In this document: positions 21,050 through 29,597 of the stretch, piece by piece
Layout of the letters: the number at the start of each line of letters is the position of its first letter
Numbering within the stretch: the first letter of the stretch is position 1
Virus record (IMG/VR): IMGVR_UViG_3300035034_001260
Span: 1 to 31,896 of that record
DNA: 31,896 bases
Source: a virus
Strand: one strand, 5' to 3'
Position numbers and translations under genes: made by a program
Notes under the pieces: model-generated
What the model saw: the letters and a program-made list of their open reading frames with translations, nothing else
The model's database searches: none
What the model was told of the DNA's origin: nothing

Positions 21050-23819
21050 ATGGGACAAGATTATGTAATACATGATAATACTAGTAATCTTTCATTTGTA
21101 AAAATGTATAAAGAATTGAAAAATTTAGGTATAGAAAATAATAAATTTTTTCTTAAATTATATGATGAAGATCTTAAAGATATAGAGATATACAATCCAG
21201 AAACATTAGAAGTTAATGACTTTGATGAAGTTACTAGAGGAAAAATAATTAATGAAATAACTAAGAATCCATGGTACTTTTTAAGAGAGATAGCTAAAGT
21301 TCCCGTGCCTGGTGGAGAAGTTAAATATAGATTACAAAGAGGAAACTTAGCATTATCATGGGCAATGTTTATGAATCTTAATACATTTTTAGTACTTCCT
21401 CGTCAGAACTTTAAGACTATATCAACTATAGTTAATTATATATGGATATTCTACTATGGAACAGAAAACTCAGAAATTTCCTTTGGTAATAAAAAATTAG
21501 GTGACTCTAAGCTTAATATTAAAAGATTTGGAGATATAGTTGAAATACTCCCTAGTTGGTTAATACCTCAGCATAATAATGATAAGGATAATGTTACTGA
21601 ACTTTATTCAGCTAGTACTAAGAATAGAATAGAAGCCTTACCATCTGCTAGAACTACTGAAGCTGCTGATAAATTAGGACGTGGTTTGACTAATCCACTT
21701 TTATGGTTTGATGAGTTTGCATTTCTCAATTATAATAAGATAATATATGACTCCGCAGCACCTAAATTATGTGGGTGAATACTTTTATAAAAGTATAGGA
21801 ATTTCCTTAATTGCTTGAAAGTCCTTTAAAATGGATAATAAGCAGCGATTTTTATTATATTTATAATAAAACCGTTCAACGACTAAATTACATTAGAAAT
21901 CTAATGGAAATAGGAAACAGATTTTAATCTGAAGATATAGTCTCATCTATATAGAAATATATAGTTTATAATATAGATTTAATGAATCTATATAAAGATA
22001 TTTGGCATGGAGTCAAGCATCAGAAGAAGCAAAGAAAAATAATACACCTTACTCAAAATTAATCACAACAACTCCTTATATTATTAGGGCTGTATAATAG
22101 TAATATTATATAGAACTTTCTTTAATTGCTTGAAAGTCCTTTAAAATGGACAATAAGCAGCAAATCTTATTGATTTTCAATAAGAATGTTCAACGACTAT
22201 AAAGTACATTATAATTGTATAATGGAAAAGAGAAATATCCTTATGGATAGTGATATAGTCTCATCTATATAGAAATATATAGTTTATAAAATTAACGATT
22301 TTATATAAAGATAAATGAATAATATTGATGTACCAGAGGGTGCCTTCTGTAAAAAGATGATAAATATGGCTTGTGACTTTCAAGAAAAATTTTATGATTG
22401 GAAGATACCTAAACTAAATAAATTTATTAAAAACAACTCAGATAATGATTTTATTTTTATAGAGTTTTCTTATACGGAATTAGGTAGAGATGAAGAATGG
22501 TATGAGAAACAATGTAGAAACCTTAACCATGATCGGCTTAAGATTAAAAGAGAGATTGAACTTGAATGGACTCTTGCTAGTAATAATTCTATATTTGATG
22601 AGGATCAGTTAGAAGATATTAGTAAATATACAATAAAACCAGTTGGTTCATTAATAGTTGATTATTATAATATCGATATACTAAAAGAATTTGATGAAGA
22701 TAATATTGATATTAGATGGTTAATCGGAGTTGATGTTGCAGCTGGATTAGAAGCTGATAATACTGCCATATCAATAGTTCATCCAGATCATCCTAATGAA
22801 ATATGGGCAGAATTTAGAAATAATTCAATAGATACTGCTGAGTTAACTAATCTTCTTTATAATTTAGTAACTAAATATTTTACTAATGCTGTTCTCTTTA
22901 TTGAACGTAATAATGCGGGTGAGATTAACGCCCTTTATAATAGTAATATTATATAAAAACCTCTTTAATTGCTGGGAACTCCTAAAGCTTTATATTTAAG
23001 TCATAGAGATGTTACAATGGACAATCAGCAGCTTTATAATGAATATTATGAAGTTCAACGACTATCGAAAATTATATTATAAACATATAATAAGTAGAGT
23101 ACATTCAAATGAATGGAAACAAGAGGTATCCCATGCGGATAAAGATATAGTCTCGTCTATATAGAAATATATAGCAGTTCTAAAGAACGATATAAGTGTA
23201 ATGAACTTATATGAAGATAACGATTAGTGTAATTGATAATTTATTAAAGACTGATATAGCTGATAAAATATATTGGGAAATAAAGAGAAGAAAAGCAGAG
23301 AAGAAAACTAAAGATGGTTTCATTAAGAAAAAGAAAACTAAGAAAATGGTTTATGGAATTAATACTGATAAAAAATCTAGACCGAAAATGATTAATGAAA
23401 TTCTTAGAAATATAGTACTTGAGTGTCCTGAAAGTATTACTAGTGAAAAAGTATTTGAAAATGTTAAATCATTAGAAAGAGGAAGAAGAGGAAAGATAGA
23501 ACACAGATCTGGTGAACATGATGATAATTTATTCTCTTATTTAATGGTTAGATATGCTTTAGCCTATGGTGAGAATCTAAATCATTTCCAGATATTTACC
23601 GGTGGAAAAGGTAAGAATTCTAAAGAAGGATTAGAAGAGTATAAGAAAAATAGAAAGAATGCTTTAAATCAAGTAATGAATACTAGTAGAAAAGATAAAG
23701 TTAACTATGACGGACAATTTAAAACATCAGAAGATTTAATAGATCAAGAAATGAATAAACAAGTATCTAGAAAAAATCAAAAATTGAATAAAATAATAGA
23801 ACTTAATAAGTATAATTAA
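21050..23819 (+). CDS. Terminase large subunit; spliced, four exons
   Basis: Exons 21050-21772, 22005-22076, 22318-22920 and 23223-23819 join to 664 aa in frame. The ATPase domain has a deviant Walker A (LPRQNFKT, K122, T123; Phe where Gly is usual) and Walker B LLWFDE (D221, E222). The coupling motif TTTP (262-265) is at the end of exon 2. The RNase H-like nuclease domain has GVDVAAG (D404), IERNNAG (460-466, split exactly by intron 3) and a late EHDDN (about 565-568). It cuts concatemeric DNA and drives it into the prohead through the portal. All three introns fall between codons. The start ATG is far (about 15 nt) from the SD AAAGGGGGAAA, so the exact start is less sure. Confidence 0.9.
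21773..22004 (+). ncRNA. Group I intron, terminase intron 1 (232 nt)
   Basis: Core: TTAATTGCTTGAAAGTCC, AATAAGCAGC, GTTCAACGACTA (about 21874), GATATAGTC (about 21933). The exon ends TTATGT, the intron starts GGGTGAATAC and ends GATATTTG, and the next exon starts GCATGGAG, giving KLC-AWSQASE. The core and 3' segment are nearly identical to intron 2. No ORF. Confidence 0.9.
22077..22317 (+). ncRNA. Group I intron, terminase intron 2 (241 nt)
   Basis: Same core as intron 1. The exon ends ACTCCT, the intron starts TATATTATTAGG and ends GATAAATG, and the next exon starts AATAATATT, giving TTTP-NNIDVPEG. The first about 50 nt resemble the 5' part of intron 3 (shared ATAATAGTAATATTATATA). No ORF. 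Confidence 0.92.
22921..23222 (+). ncRNA. Group I intron, terminase intron 3 (302 nt)
   Basis: Core: TTTAATTGCTGGGAACTCC, GGACAATCAGCAGC, GTTCAACGACTA, GATATAGTC. The exon ends GCGGGT, the intron starts GAGATTAACGCC and ends GATAACG, and the next exon starts ATTAGTGTA, giving IERNNAG-ISVIDN. It has the longer insertion near the start of the core, as in DNA polymerase intron 2. No ORF. Confidence 0.92.
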
Positions 23820-23827
23820 TATAAATT

Positions 23828-23864
23828 GAGATAAACCAACTTAGGTTTATCTCTTTTTTATTTT
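23828..23864 (+). terminator. Rho-independent terminator of terminase
   Basis: Perfect 10-bp stem (GAGATAAACC with GGTTTATCTC), 6-nt loop, followed by TTTTTTATTTT. Confidence 0.92.
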
Positions 23865-23878
23865 ATTAAACTTAATGT

Positions 23879-23890
23879 AACAAATAAATA
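23879..23890 (+). promoter_or_regulatory. AACA-N6-TA promoter-like site for the gene at 23919
   Basis: AACA at 23879-23882 and TA at 23889-23890, just after the terminase terminator and about 30 nt before the ATG. Confidence 0.5.
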
Positions 23891-23918
23891 AAAATTATAA
23901 TATAGGAGAGGATAAAGA

Positions 23919-24704
23919 ATGGAGTTTAATAAAACTGATAGCTTTTTACAGGATTATGAAGTAATTAATCTATTATCTACAGATATATTAAAAAATAATA
24001 TAAAAGAACAAATTCAAGATTTAAATATTAATATTGGTAGTCCTATTAATTATTTGAAGATGTTTAATGAAAAATATAATATTCTTAAAAATCAGTATAG
24101 AGAGAATCAAGAAATGCTTAATAAACTACAGGAGAATAAAATAGAAGTTTACCAAGAGGCAGTATTTAATTTAGAGGAACAATTTGACTTTTATCTAGAT
24201 TTACAAGTAGGAGAAATGATCAACGATAATTATTTTTCTATGGTAAATAATGTGTATTCTTTTTTTATTATTAATTATAAAGAAAAGATTATTGATTTCT
24301 TTATCAATTATATACTTAATAATAAGAAAGAACTAACAGAAATGTTCAGGAAAAAAGTTGATAAAAAAGATCTCACAGTTTCTTCATTAAGAAAGATATT
24401 AGAGGAATATGATGATGTGATTATAGTTAGTAATATAGAAGAAATTATTAATATTCTTATAGAGCAAATATCAGATGGTAACTTTATATTAGAAACTATA
24501 ATTGAAAGTAAAAAGTACGAATACTTAAATTATACTATTAATAATCTATTTTTTGAAGGTGAGAGACCTATGACTACTATTAATGCTAATTTTACAGAAA
24601 GTTTTTTCAAGCCACTTAACAATGAAGATGTTCTATTTGAAATAAATTCTATAGTTAGTAATAAGTTAATAAATTATTTTAATAATAAAGAAACATCAGA
24701 ATAA
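23919..24704 (+). CDS. Hypothetical protein, probably structural or assembly
   Basis: 261 aa, ATG at 23919 with SD TAGGAGAGG. Mostly helical by eye, rich in Asn, Glu, Ile and Lys, with a likely coiled coil at about 48-80 (NEKYNILKNQYRENQEMLNK). No recognised motif and no signal peptide. It is the first gene of a two-gene unit between terminase and the tail genes. That suggests a neck, portal-associated or assembly role, but only by position. Confidence 0.7.
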   Translation: MEFNKTDSFLQDYEVINLLSTDILKNNIKEQIQDLNINIGSPINYLKMFNEKYNILKNQYRENQEMLNKLQENKIEVYQEAVFNLEEQFDFYLDLQVGEMINDNYFSMVNNVYSFFIINYKEKIIDFFINYILNNKKELTEMFRKKVDKKDLTVSSLRKILEEYDDVIIVSNIEEIINILIEQISDGNFILETIIESKKYEYLNYTINNLFFEGERPMTTINANFTESFFKPLNNEDVLFEINSIVSNKLINYFNNKETSE

Positions 24705-24734
24705 ATTATAATAATAATCTAGGGGGAAATAATA

Positions 24735-25340
24735 ATGAGTAGTGAAGATTTAGTTAAGGAAGAACGAGAGAAATCTATTGAAGAGTTAGAAGAGGAAATG
24801 AAAGAAACTAATGAAAGTTTAAAAGAAGAGTTAGATAATATTAAAGAAGAAATTAGTTTAAATGATATTAAAAAAGAATTCACAAATAAAATTAAGGACA
24901 TGAAAGAAAATGGAAATGAAGCTGAAAAAGAATATGCCAACAGAGTATTGGAAAAGATGGACTTTAAGAAGACTTTAACTCCTATTAAAGAAAATATTAT
25001 AAGATATAAGAAACCTAAGAATAATTTATCAAAAGACATTAATAAAGAATACAAAATAGCTGAAGAAAAGTTAGGAAAATCATCAGGATTAATATTTAGA
25101 CACATTAATAAACTAAAACATAATCTAAAAGAATATAATGAAGATAGAATTACTAATACTGATATTAAATATTTCTTATGGGAATTCTATAAATTTATTA
25201 ATAGAAATTCGTTAGATGAATACGGAGTGTTTATAACAGAAGCTATTAATTATATCTATGATTTAAATGAACTAAACGATAAAGAATTAGATGATTATTA
25301 CGGTAATATTAAAGAAGTAGTAACCATTATGACTAAATAA
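24735..25340 (+). CDS. Coiled-coil hypothetical protein
   Basis: 201 aa, ATG at 24735 with SD TAGGGGGAAATAATA. Residues 5-70 are a charged coiled coil (EELEEEMKETNESLKEELDN). Residues 80-200 are helical with aromatic residues (DIKYFLWEFYKFINRN). No known family. It lies 30 nt after the previous gene, so it is co-transcribed with it, and a terminator follows. A structural or chaperone-like role is possible. Confidence 0.7.
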   Translation: MSSEDLVKEEREKSIEELEEEMKETNESLKEELDNIKEEISLNDIKKEFTNKIKDMKENGNEAEKEYANRVLEKMDFKKTLTPIKENIIRYKKPKNNLSKDINKEYKIAEEKLGKSSGLIFRHINKLKHNLKEYNEDRITNTDIKYFLWEFYKFINRNSLDEYGVFITEAINYIYDLNELNDKELDDYYGNIKEVVTIMTK

Positions 25341-25346
25341 TTATAG

Positions 25347-25383
25347 GGAAGAAAGCTTAATTGCTTTCTTCCTCCTTTTTATT
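25347..25383 (+). terminator. Rho-independent terminator
   Basis: Perfect 10-bp stem (GGAAGAAAGC with GCTTTCTTCC), 6-nt loop, followed by TCCTTTTTATT. Confidence 0.82.
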
Positions 25384-25415
25384 AACAAATTAAATAAGGT
25401 AGGTGATGATTAATT

Positions 25416-26147
25416 ATGGCAAAGTATCCCTTTTTAAAGAAGAAAGACAATCAATATATTTTCGATGGCTATAAGATAAGAATATTTATTCCTAAAGAAT
25501 ACTTTCAAAAAGAGATAGCTGTCGAGAGGGGGAAGTTTATTGAAACTACTGGTATTTTCATTTTTAAAGAATATAAAAATGAAAGTGATAAAAGAGGAAA
25601 TCAGCATACAATGAAACTTCCATATAAAATGCAATTCAATTTTAGTAATTATTATGATGGAGAATATTCATTAGCTAGAAATGAGAACCCTGAGAAATAT
25701 AGAGTTTATGAACTTGGAAAAGATGATATTTTTATGAAAAACAATCAACTTAGTGACACAGGAATCAATGAATTTATAGATGTTCTTCATAAAGGAAGAA
25801 TACCTAACACCACAGATTATAGTGAGATTATAAAAATATACTTAAAACTATTAGAATTCTCTGGTACTAGTCTTGGTGTACCTTCTTTAGTATTAGAAAC
25901 TATAGTATCTGTACTCGCTAGAAATAAAGAGGATTTAACTAAGCAGTTCAGAGAAGTAATAGGGAAAGGTGAAGCTGGAGAAAATGATTATAAACTTGTA
26001 AATATTAAACAAGTACCTTCATTAGAATCTACCTTCAGTGATATTACTTTTGAAGATATGAACCAATCACTAATTAATTCTGTAAAAAGATCAAGGAACA
26101 ATGAAGATGAAAAAGAATCTTCTATAGAAAAAGTAATGAAATATTAA
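25416..26147 (+). CDS. Hypothetical protein upstream of the tail sheath, probably virion
   Basis: 243 aa, ATG at 25416 after TAGGTGATGATTAATT. Begins MAKYPFLKKKDNQYIFDGYKIRIFIPKEYF and continues with beta-type segments (FIETTGIFIFKEY, KMQFNFSNYYDGEY). A helical middle (about 120-185) and a charged C-terminus follow. The layout and position before the sheath would fit a neck or tail-completion protein, but no family was recognised. A near-consensus site AACA-N7-TA lies at 25384, after the preceding terminator. Confidence 0.65.
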   Translation: MAKYPFLKKKDNQYIFDGYKIRIFIPKEYFQKEIAVERGKFIETTGIFIFKEYKNESDKRGNQHTMKLPYKMQFNFSNYYDGEYSLARNENPEKYRVYELGKDDIFMKNNQLSDTGINEFIDVLHKGRIPNTTDYSEIIKIYLKLLEFSGTSLGVPSLVLETIVSVLARNKEDLTKQFREVIGKGEAGENDYKLVNIKQVPSLESTFSDITFEDMNQSLINSVKRSRNNEDEKESSIEKVMKY

Positions 26148-26237
26148 TTATTATTAAATATTAATTAATTATAATATTAGAATTGCTTTATAATTAATTA
26201 TTATATAAAAAATCATGGGTTTTTGTTTTTTCTAAAA

Positions 26238-26249
26238 AACATTTAATTA
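26238..26249 (+). promoter_or_regulatory. AACA-N6-TA promoter-like site for tail sheath
   Basis: AACA at 26238-26241 and TA at 26248-26249, implying a leader of about 62 nt. The leader contains TTAAATTAGACTAAATT (26263-26279), shared with the major capsid leader. Confidence 0.5.
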
Positions 26250-26310
26250 AATTATACTGTTATTAAATTAGACTAAATTAAATTATAAAAAAGAATTGGA
26301 GGAAAAAATA

Positions 26311-29300
26311 ATGGCTGAATATTTACACCCAAACGTTTCAAGTAATATAATTGACAATTCGGCTACCTTTGTATCCAGTGAAGGAACAAATAAGTTACTC
26401 GTTGCTTTCACATCCGATAAAGGCAAAGATAATAAACTACAATTAGTAACTTCACCGACTGAGTTTACTTTTTTTTATGGTGAACCTAATTGGGCTAAGC
26501 ATGGACAGGCAGGTTATAATGCCTTAGAATGGTTACAATCAGGTGGCGACATTTACGCACTTAGAGTAATGCCAGAAAACTCTGGTTACTCAAATATAAT
26601 TTTTAACGTTCAGACTAAAGTGGAAAGTAAGTCAGTTAAAGATAGTGACGGAAATATGGTTACTGTTGATGATGTACAGGTTCGTCCTGTAGTAGGTTAT
26701 ACTGATGTTAATAATACATCAGAAGCAGCTCTGCAAAATGAGTTGACTAGAAACCTTCCTAATACTTTAGATAGTTATGAAAACAACCAGTTATTTGCTA
26801 TTTACCCTATTGGTAGAGGTGAATACTATAATAACATGGGAATCAGACTGTCTAGAAATGAATCATATGACGGAACTTATGACTTTAAATTATATGATTT
26901 TGAGGTGATTCAAGAAACTGATAGTGGAGCAATTGAAGTAGTAGAAGGACCATATGTTGTTTCATTCAGTCCTGACGCAGTGAGTGTTTCAGGTGAATCA
27001 ATGTTCATTGAATCTGTAGTTGAAAAGAACTCTGATTATTATGGAGTTATGTTCAATGAAGATAACTTTGATGTTTTAGGAGAAACTATTAACCCTGAAG
27101 TACACCCTCAAAGATTAGATCTTTTGACTTTCCAAGAAAGTGACTCTGGAGATACATTTAGTTCTAGTGAAACTGGTGCTACTGAATCTATCTATATGTA
27201 CGTAACTGAATATGATAGTGCTGGAGAACCTACTTCTAGAGTTAATATCCCAGAAATGACTAATACAATTCAGCAAGGAATTGTTGATATTGATAATACT
27301 GTTCGTAAAAATATTTATGAGCAAACTAAAGATAAGATTGATTCAATGAAGTCTGCTCTTTCAGATATTATTAATGATAAGTATGATCTGACTCCTTATG
27401 AGACAGAAATTTCTACTCTTCAAGATGAAGCATTTACTGTATTAGATCAGATCGAAACTAAGATTGAAGAATACGATCAATCAGTAGTAGATGGATCTCC
27501 TATAGATTTAGTTCTTGAAGATGAAAATGGAGTTTCCTTATTAGCACTGTTAAAATCAGAAGTTGAAGATGTTGCTACTAAGATTAGAGAGTTAGTTAAC
27601 TATGCTCAAGCAGGAGTTGGAACTACTCCAGAATTACTTGGTTTACAAGTTGCTCTTGAGAACTTAGTTTATAAAGTAGAAGAATTAGATCTTGCTTCTA
27701 TTAAAGAACTTTATAATAAAGATATTCTTGGTAATATTGATTTAGATTCTCTACCAACTGACGAATCAATGATGGATAGTTACTTAGAGGAAGTTGAGAG
27801 TCTTGCTCTTGATTTTTCTGATGTCCTGGATTTTGTTAGAACAGAGAATGAAGAAGTTACTAGTCACGCTGCACACGACATAGTTTTTGATAGTGCTATG
27901 AGTGTTGCTTCAGAAGATACTGTAACTATTACTCTTCTTTCTGACGCTGCTGGAAGCGAAGAAACTTATACAGTAACTGGAGTTAGTGACCTAAGTACTG
28001 CTGTAGATCAATTAGCTACAGACCTTAGAAATCCTACTGAAGGAACAACAGATTATCTAGTAGAAGTTAATGATAGTGGTGAAGGATTTACTATTGCTGA
28101 AGCTAGAGAATTTGAAGTAGTTTCTGTTACTAGTGACACTGTAGACTTCGTAGAAGAAGATGTAACTGTTACTAATAATGTAGAGTGGAGTAGATCAGTT
28201 GAAATAGTTGAGTTAGATGCTCTTGAGAATAAGTATGATTCTTTCTTAACTGCTCTTAACACAGCTACTGATGAATTACTTCCTATGGATGGTGCAGGAG
28301 GTAGAAAAGAAGCTTATAACGAGCTTAAGAATACTTTAGTTGAAGGATTAGTTGAAGACCTCAGCACTGCTATTACTAACGTAATGGTTGAGCATGAAGT
28401 CGAAGGTTCTCTTGACTTAATGGATCAGTTAGATACTACTGTTTCAGAAGCTAATACTGTTATAGCTGTAGTAGATTCCACAAGTGCTACTGTTGATAAC
28501 TCTAAAACTTATATTAGTGAAGCTGAGAATGACGTTGCAAAAGCTCGTCAGAACACTTACAGAATTAGACTAGATAGTTTCGATACTAGCCTGTTCTTGA
28601 ATGGTGGAAAAGATGGAGATCTCTCTACAGATGATTCTTCACTAAAAACTCAGACTACTAAAGATCTATTAATCAAAGCTTATACCGGCATGATCGATCC
28701 AGATCTTACTAATGAAAAGTTATTCCCAATTGACCTTGTTATTGATGCTAACTATGATAAGAACGTTAAGGACGCTATTGTAGATCTAGTATCTCAAATT
28801 AGACGTGACTTCCCTGCTATCTTAGATACAGGATTCACAGCTAACGTTGAACAAGCAATTGATTATAGAGAGAATAAATTGATGGCAGATACATTCTTTG
28901 CATCAATCTTTACTCAGGACTTGACTGTTTATGATGAGTATACAGGTAGAGATATTAGAGTTACTTCTCCTTACTTCTTAGCAAGTAAGATTCCTACTCA
29001 TGATGACTCCTTTGGAGTTCAGTATCCATTCGTTGGTCCAAAACGTGGTGGAATCAGTGGATTTGAATCTATTAGTTGGATTCCTAATGAAACTGAAAAA
29101 GAAAGACTTTACAAGCGTCAAGTTAACTATATTGAGAAAGATACAGTTCAGACTAGATTTAATTCTCAGCTGACTGCTCAGACTCAGAATAGTGCTCTTT
29201 CTAATATCAATAATGTTAGAGTTCTATTAAAAATGCAGAGAAAAGCAAAAGCTATTGCAGATAAATATCAATTTGAGTTCTTTGATGAATTGATTCCTGC

Positions 29301-29484
29301 TTTACAGAGTGAGCTTAATAACGAACTCAGTAAGTGGGTTAGTAATGGTGCTTGTCGTACAGTTAATCCTACTGTTTATGCTTCTGAATATGATAGAAAT
29401 CAGAAGAAAGCTAAAGTTAAGATTGTAGTTCAGTTCAGTAGATTAGCAGAGAGATTTGTTATCAACTTCGTAGTAGATCAGTAA
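26311..29484 (+). CDS. Tail sheath protein (contractile tail), unusually long
   Basis: 1057 aa. ATG at 26311 chosen over the in-frame TTG at 26296, which overlaps the SD TTGGAGG. The N-terminus (AEYLHPNVSSNIIDNS, then SPTEFTFFYGEPNWAKHGQAGYNALEWLQSGGDIYALRVMP) matches the T4 gp18-like sheath start. The C-terminus (NNVRVLLKMQRKAKAIADKYQFEFFDELIPAL, ending VQFSRLAERFVINFVVDQ) matches the conserved sheath C-terminal domain. Between about 330 and 760 lies a long acidic insertion of alternating helical and beta-type segments, probably surface-exposed on the sheath. Typical sheath proteins are roughly 450-700 aa. Relatively GC-rich codon use suggests high expression. Confidence 0.85.
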   Translation: MAEYLHPNVSSNIIDNSATFVSSEGTNKLLVAFTSDKGKDNKLQLVTSPTEFTFFYGEPNWAKHGQAGYNALEWLQSGGDIYALRVMPENSGYSNIIFNVQTKVESKSVKDSDGNMVTVDDVQVRPVVGYTDVNNTSEAALQNELTRNLPNTLDSYENNQLFAIYPIGRGEYYNNMGIRLSRNESYDGTYDFKLYDFEVIQETDSGAIEVVEGPYVVSFSPDAVSVSGESMFIESVVEKNSDYYGVMFNEDNFDVLGETINPEVHPQRLDLLTFQESDSGDTFSSSETGATESIYMYVTEYDSAGEPTSRVNIPEMTNTIQQGIVDIDNTVRKNIYEQTKDKIDSMKSALSDIINDKYDLTPYETEISTLQDEAFTVLDQIETKIEEYDQSVVDGSPIDLVLEDENGVSLLALLKSEVEDVATKIRELVNYAQAGVGTTPELLGLQVALENLVYKVEELDLASIKELYNKDILGNIDLDSLPTDESMMDSYLEEVESLALDFSDVLDFVRTENEEVTSHAAHDIVFDSAMSVASEDTVTITLLSDAAGSEETYTVTGVSDLSTAVDQLATDLRNPTEGTTDYLVEVNDSGEGFTIAEAREFEVVSVTSDTVDFVEEDVTVTNNVEWSRSVEIVELDALENKYDSFLTALNTATDELLPMDGAGGRKEAYNELKNTLVEGLVEDLSTAITNVMVEHEVEGSLDLMDQLDTTVSEANTVIAVVDSTSATVDNSKTYISEAENDVAKARQNTYRIRLDSFDTSLFLNGGKDGDLSTDDSSLKTQTTKDLLIKAYTGMIDPDLTNEKLFPIDLVIDANYDKNVKDAIVDLVSQIRRDFPAILDTGFTANVEQAIDYRENKLMADTFFASIFTQDLTVYDEYTGRDIRVTSPYFLASKIPTHDDSFGVQYPFVGPKRGGISGFESISWIPNETEKERLYKRQVNYIEKDTVQTRFNSQLTAQTQNSALSNINNVRVLLKMQRKAKAIADKYQFEFFDELIPALQSELNNELSKWVSNGACRTVNPTVYASEYDRNQKKAKVKIVVQFSRLAERFVINFVVDQ

Positions 29485-29520
29485 AATTAATGACTATAAC
29501 AATAAATTAAATATATAATA

Positions 29521-29555
29521 GGAAAAGTGGGGAGAGATCCTCGCTTTTTCCTTTT
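29521..29555 (+). terminator. Hairpin / terminator after the tail sheath gene
   Basis: Stem of about 13 pairs with one bulge and two wobble pairs (GGAAAAGTGGGGA with TCCTCGCTTTTTCC), then TTTT. A perfect AACA-N6-TA (29498-29509) lies upstream of it. Expression of the tube gene therefore needs read-through or a separate start. Confidence 0.65.
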
Positions 29556-29597
29556 AACGAAAATATATAACATTGAAAAGAAAGGAATGAATAATTT

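Noticed and set aside
21773-22317. Terminase pieces as inactivated fragments (pseudogene)
   Set aside because: Precise removal of group I introns restores every family motif in frame, so the gaps are introns, not damage.
26148-26237. AT-only inverted repeat before the sheath gene as a terminator
   Set aside because: The stem has no GC pairs and no U tract directly after it; too weak to call in this composition.
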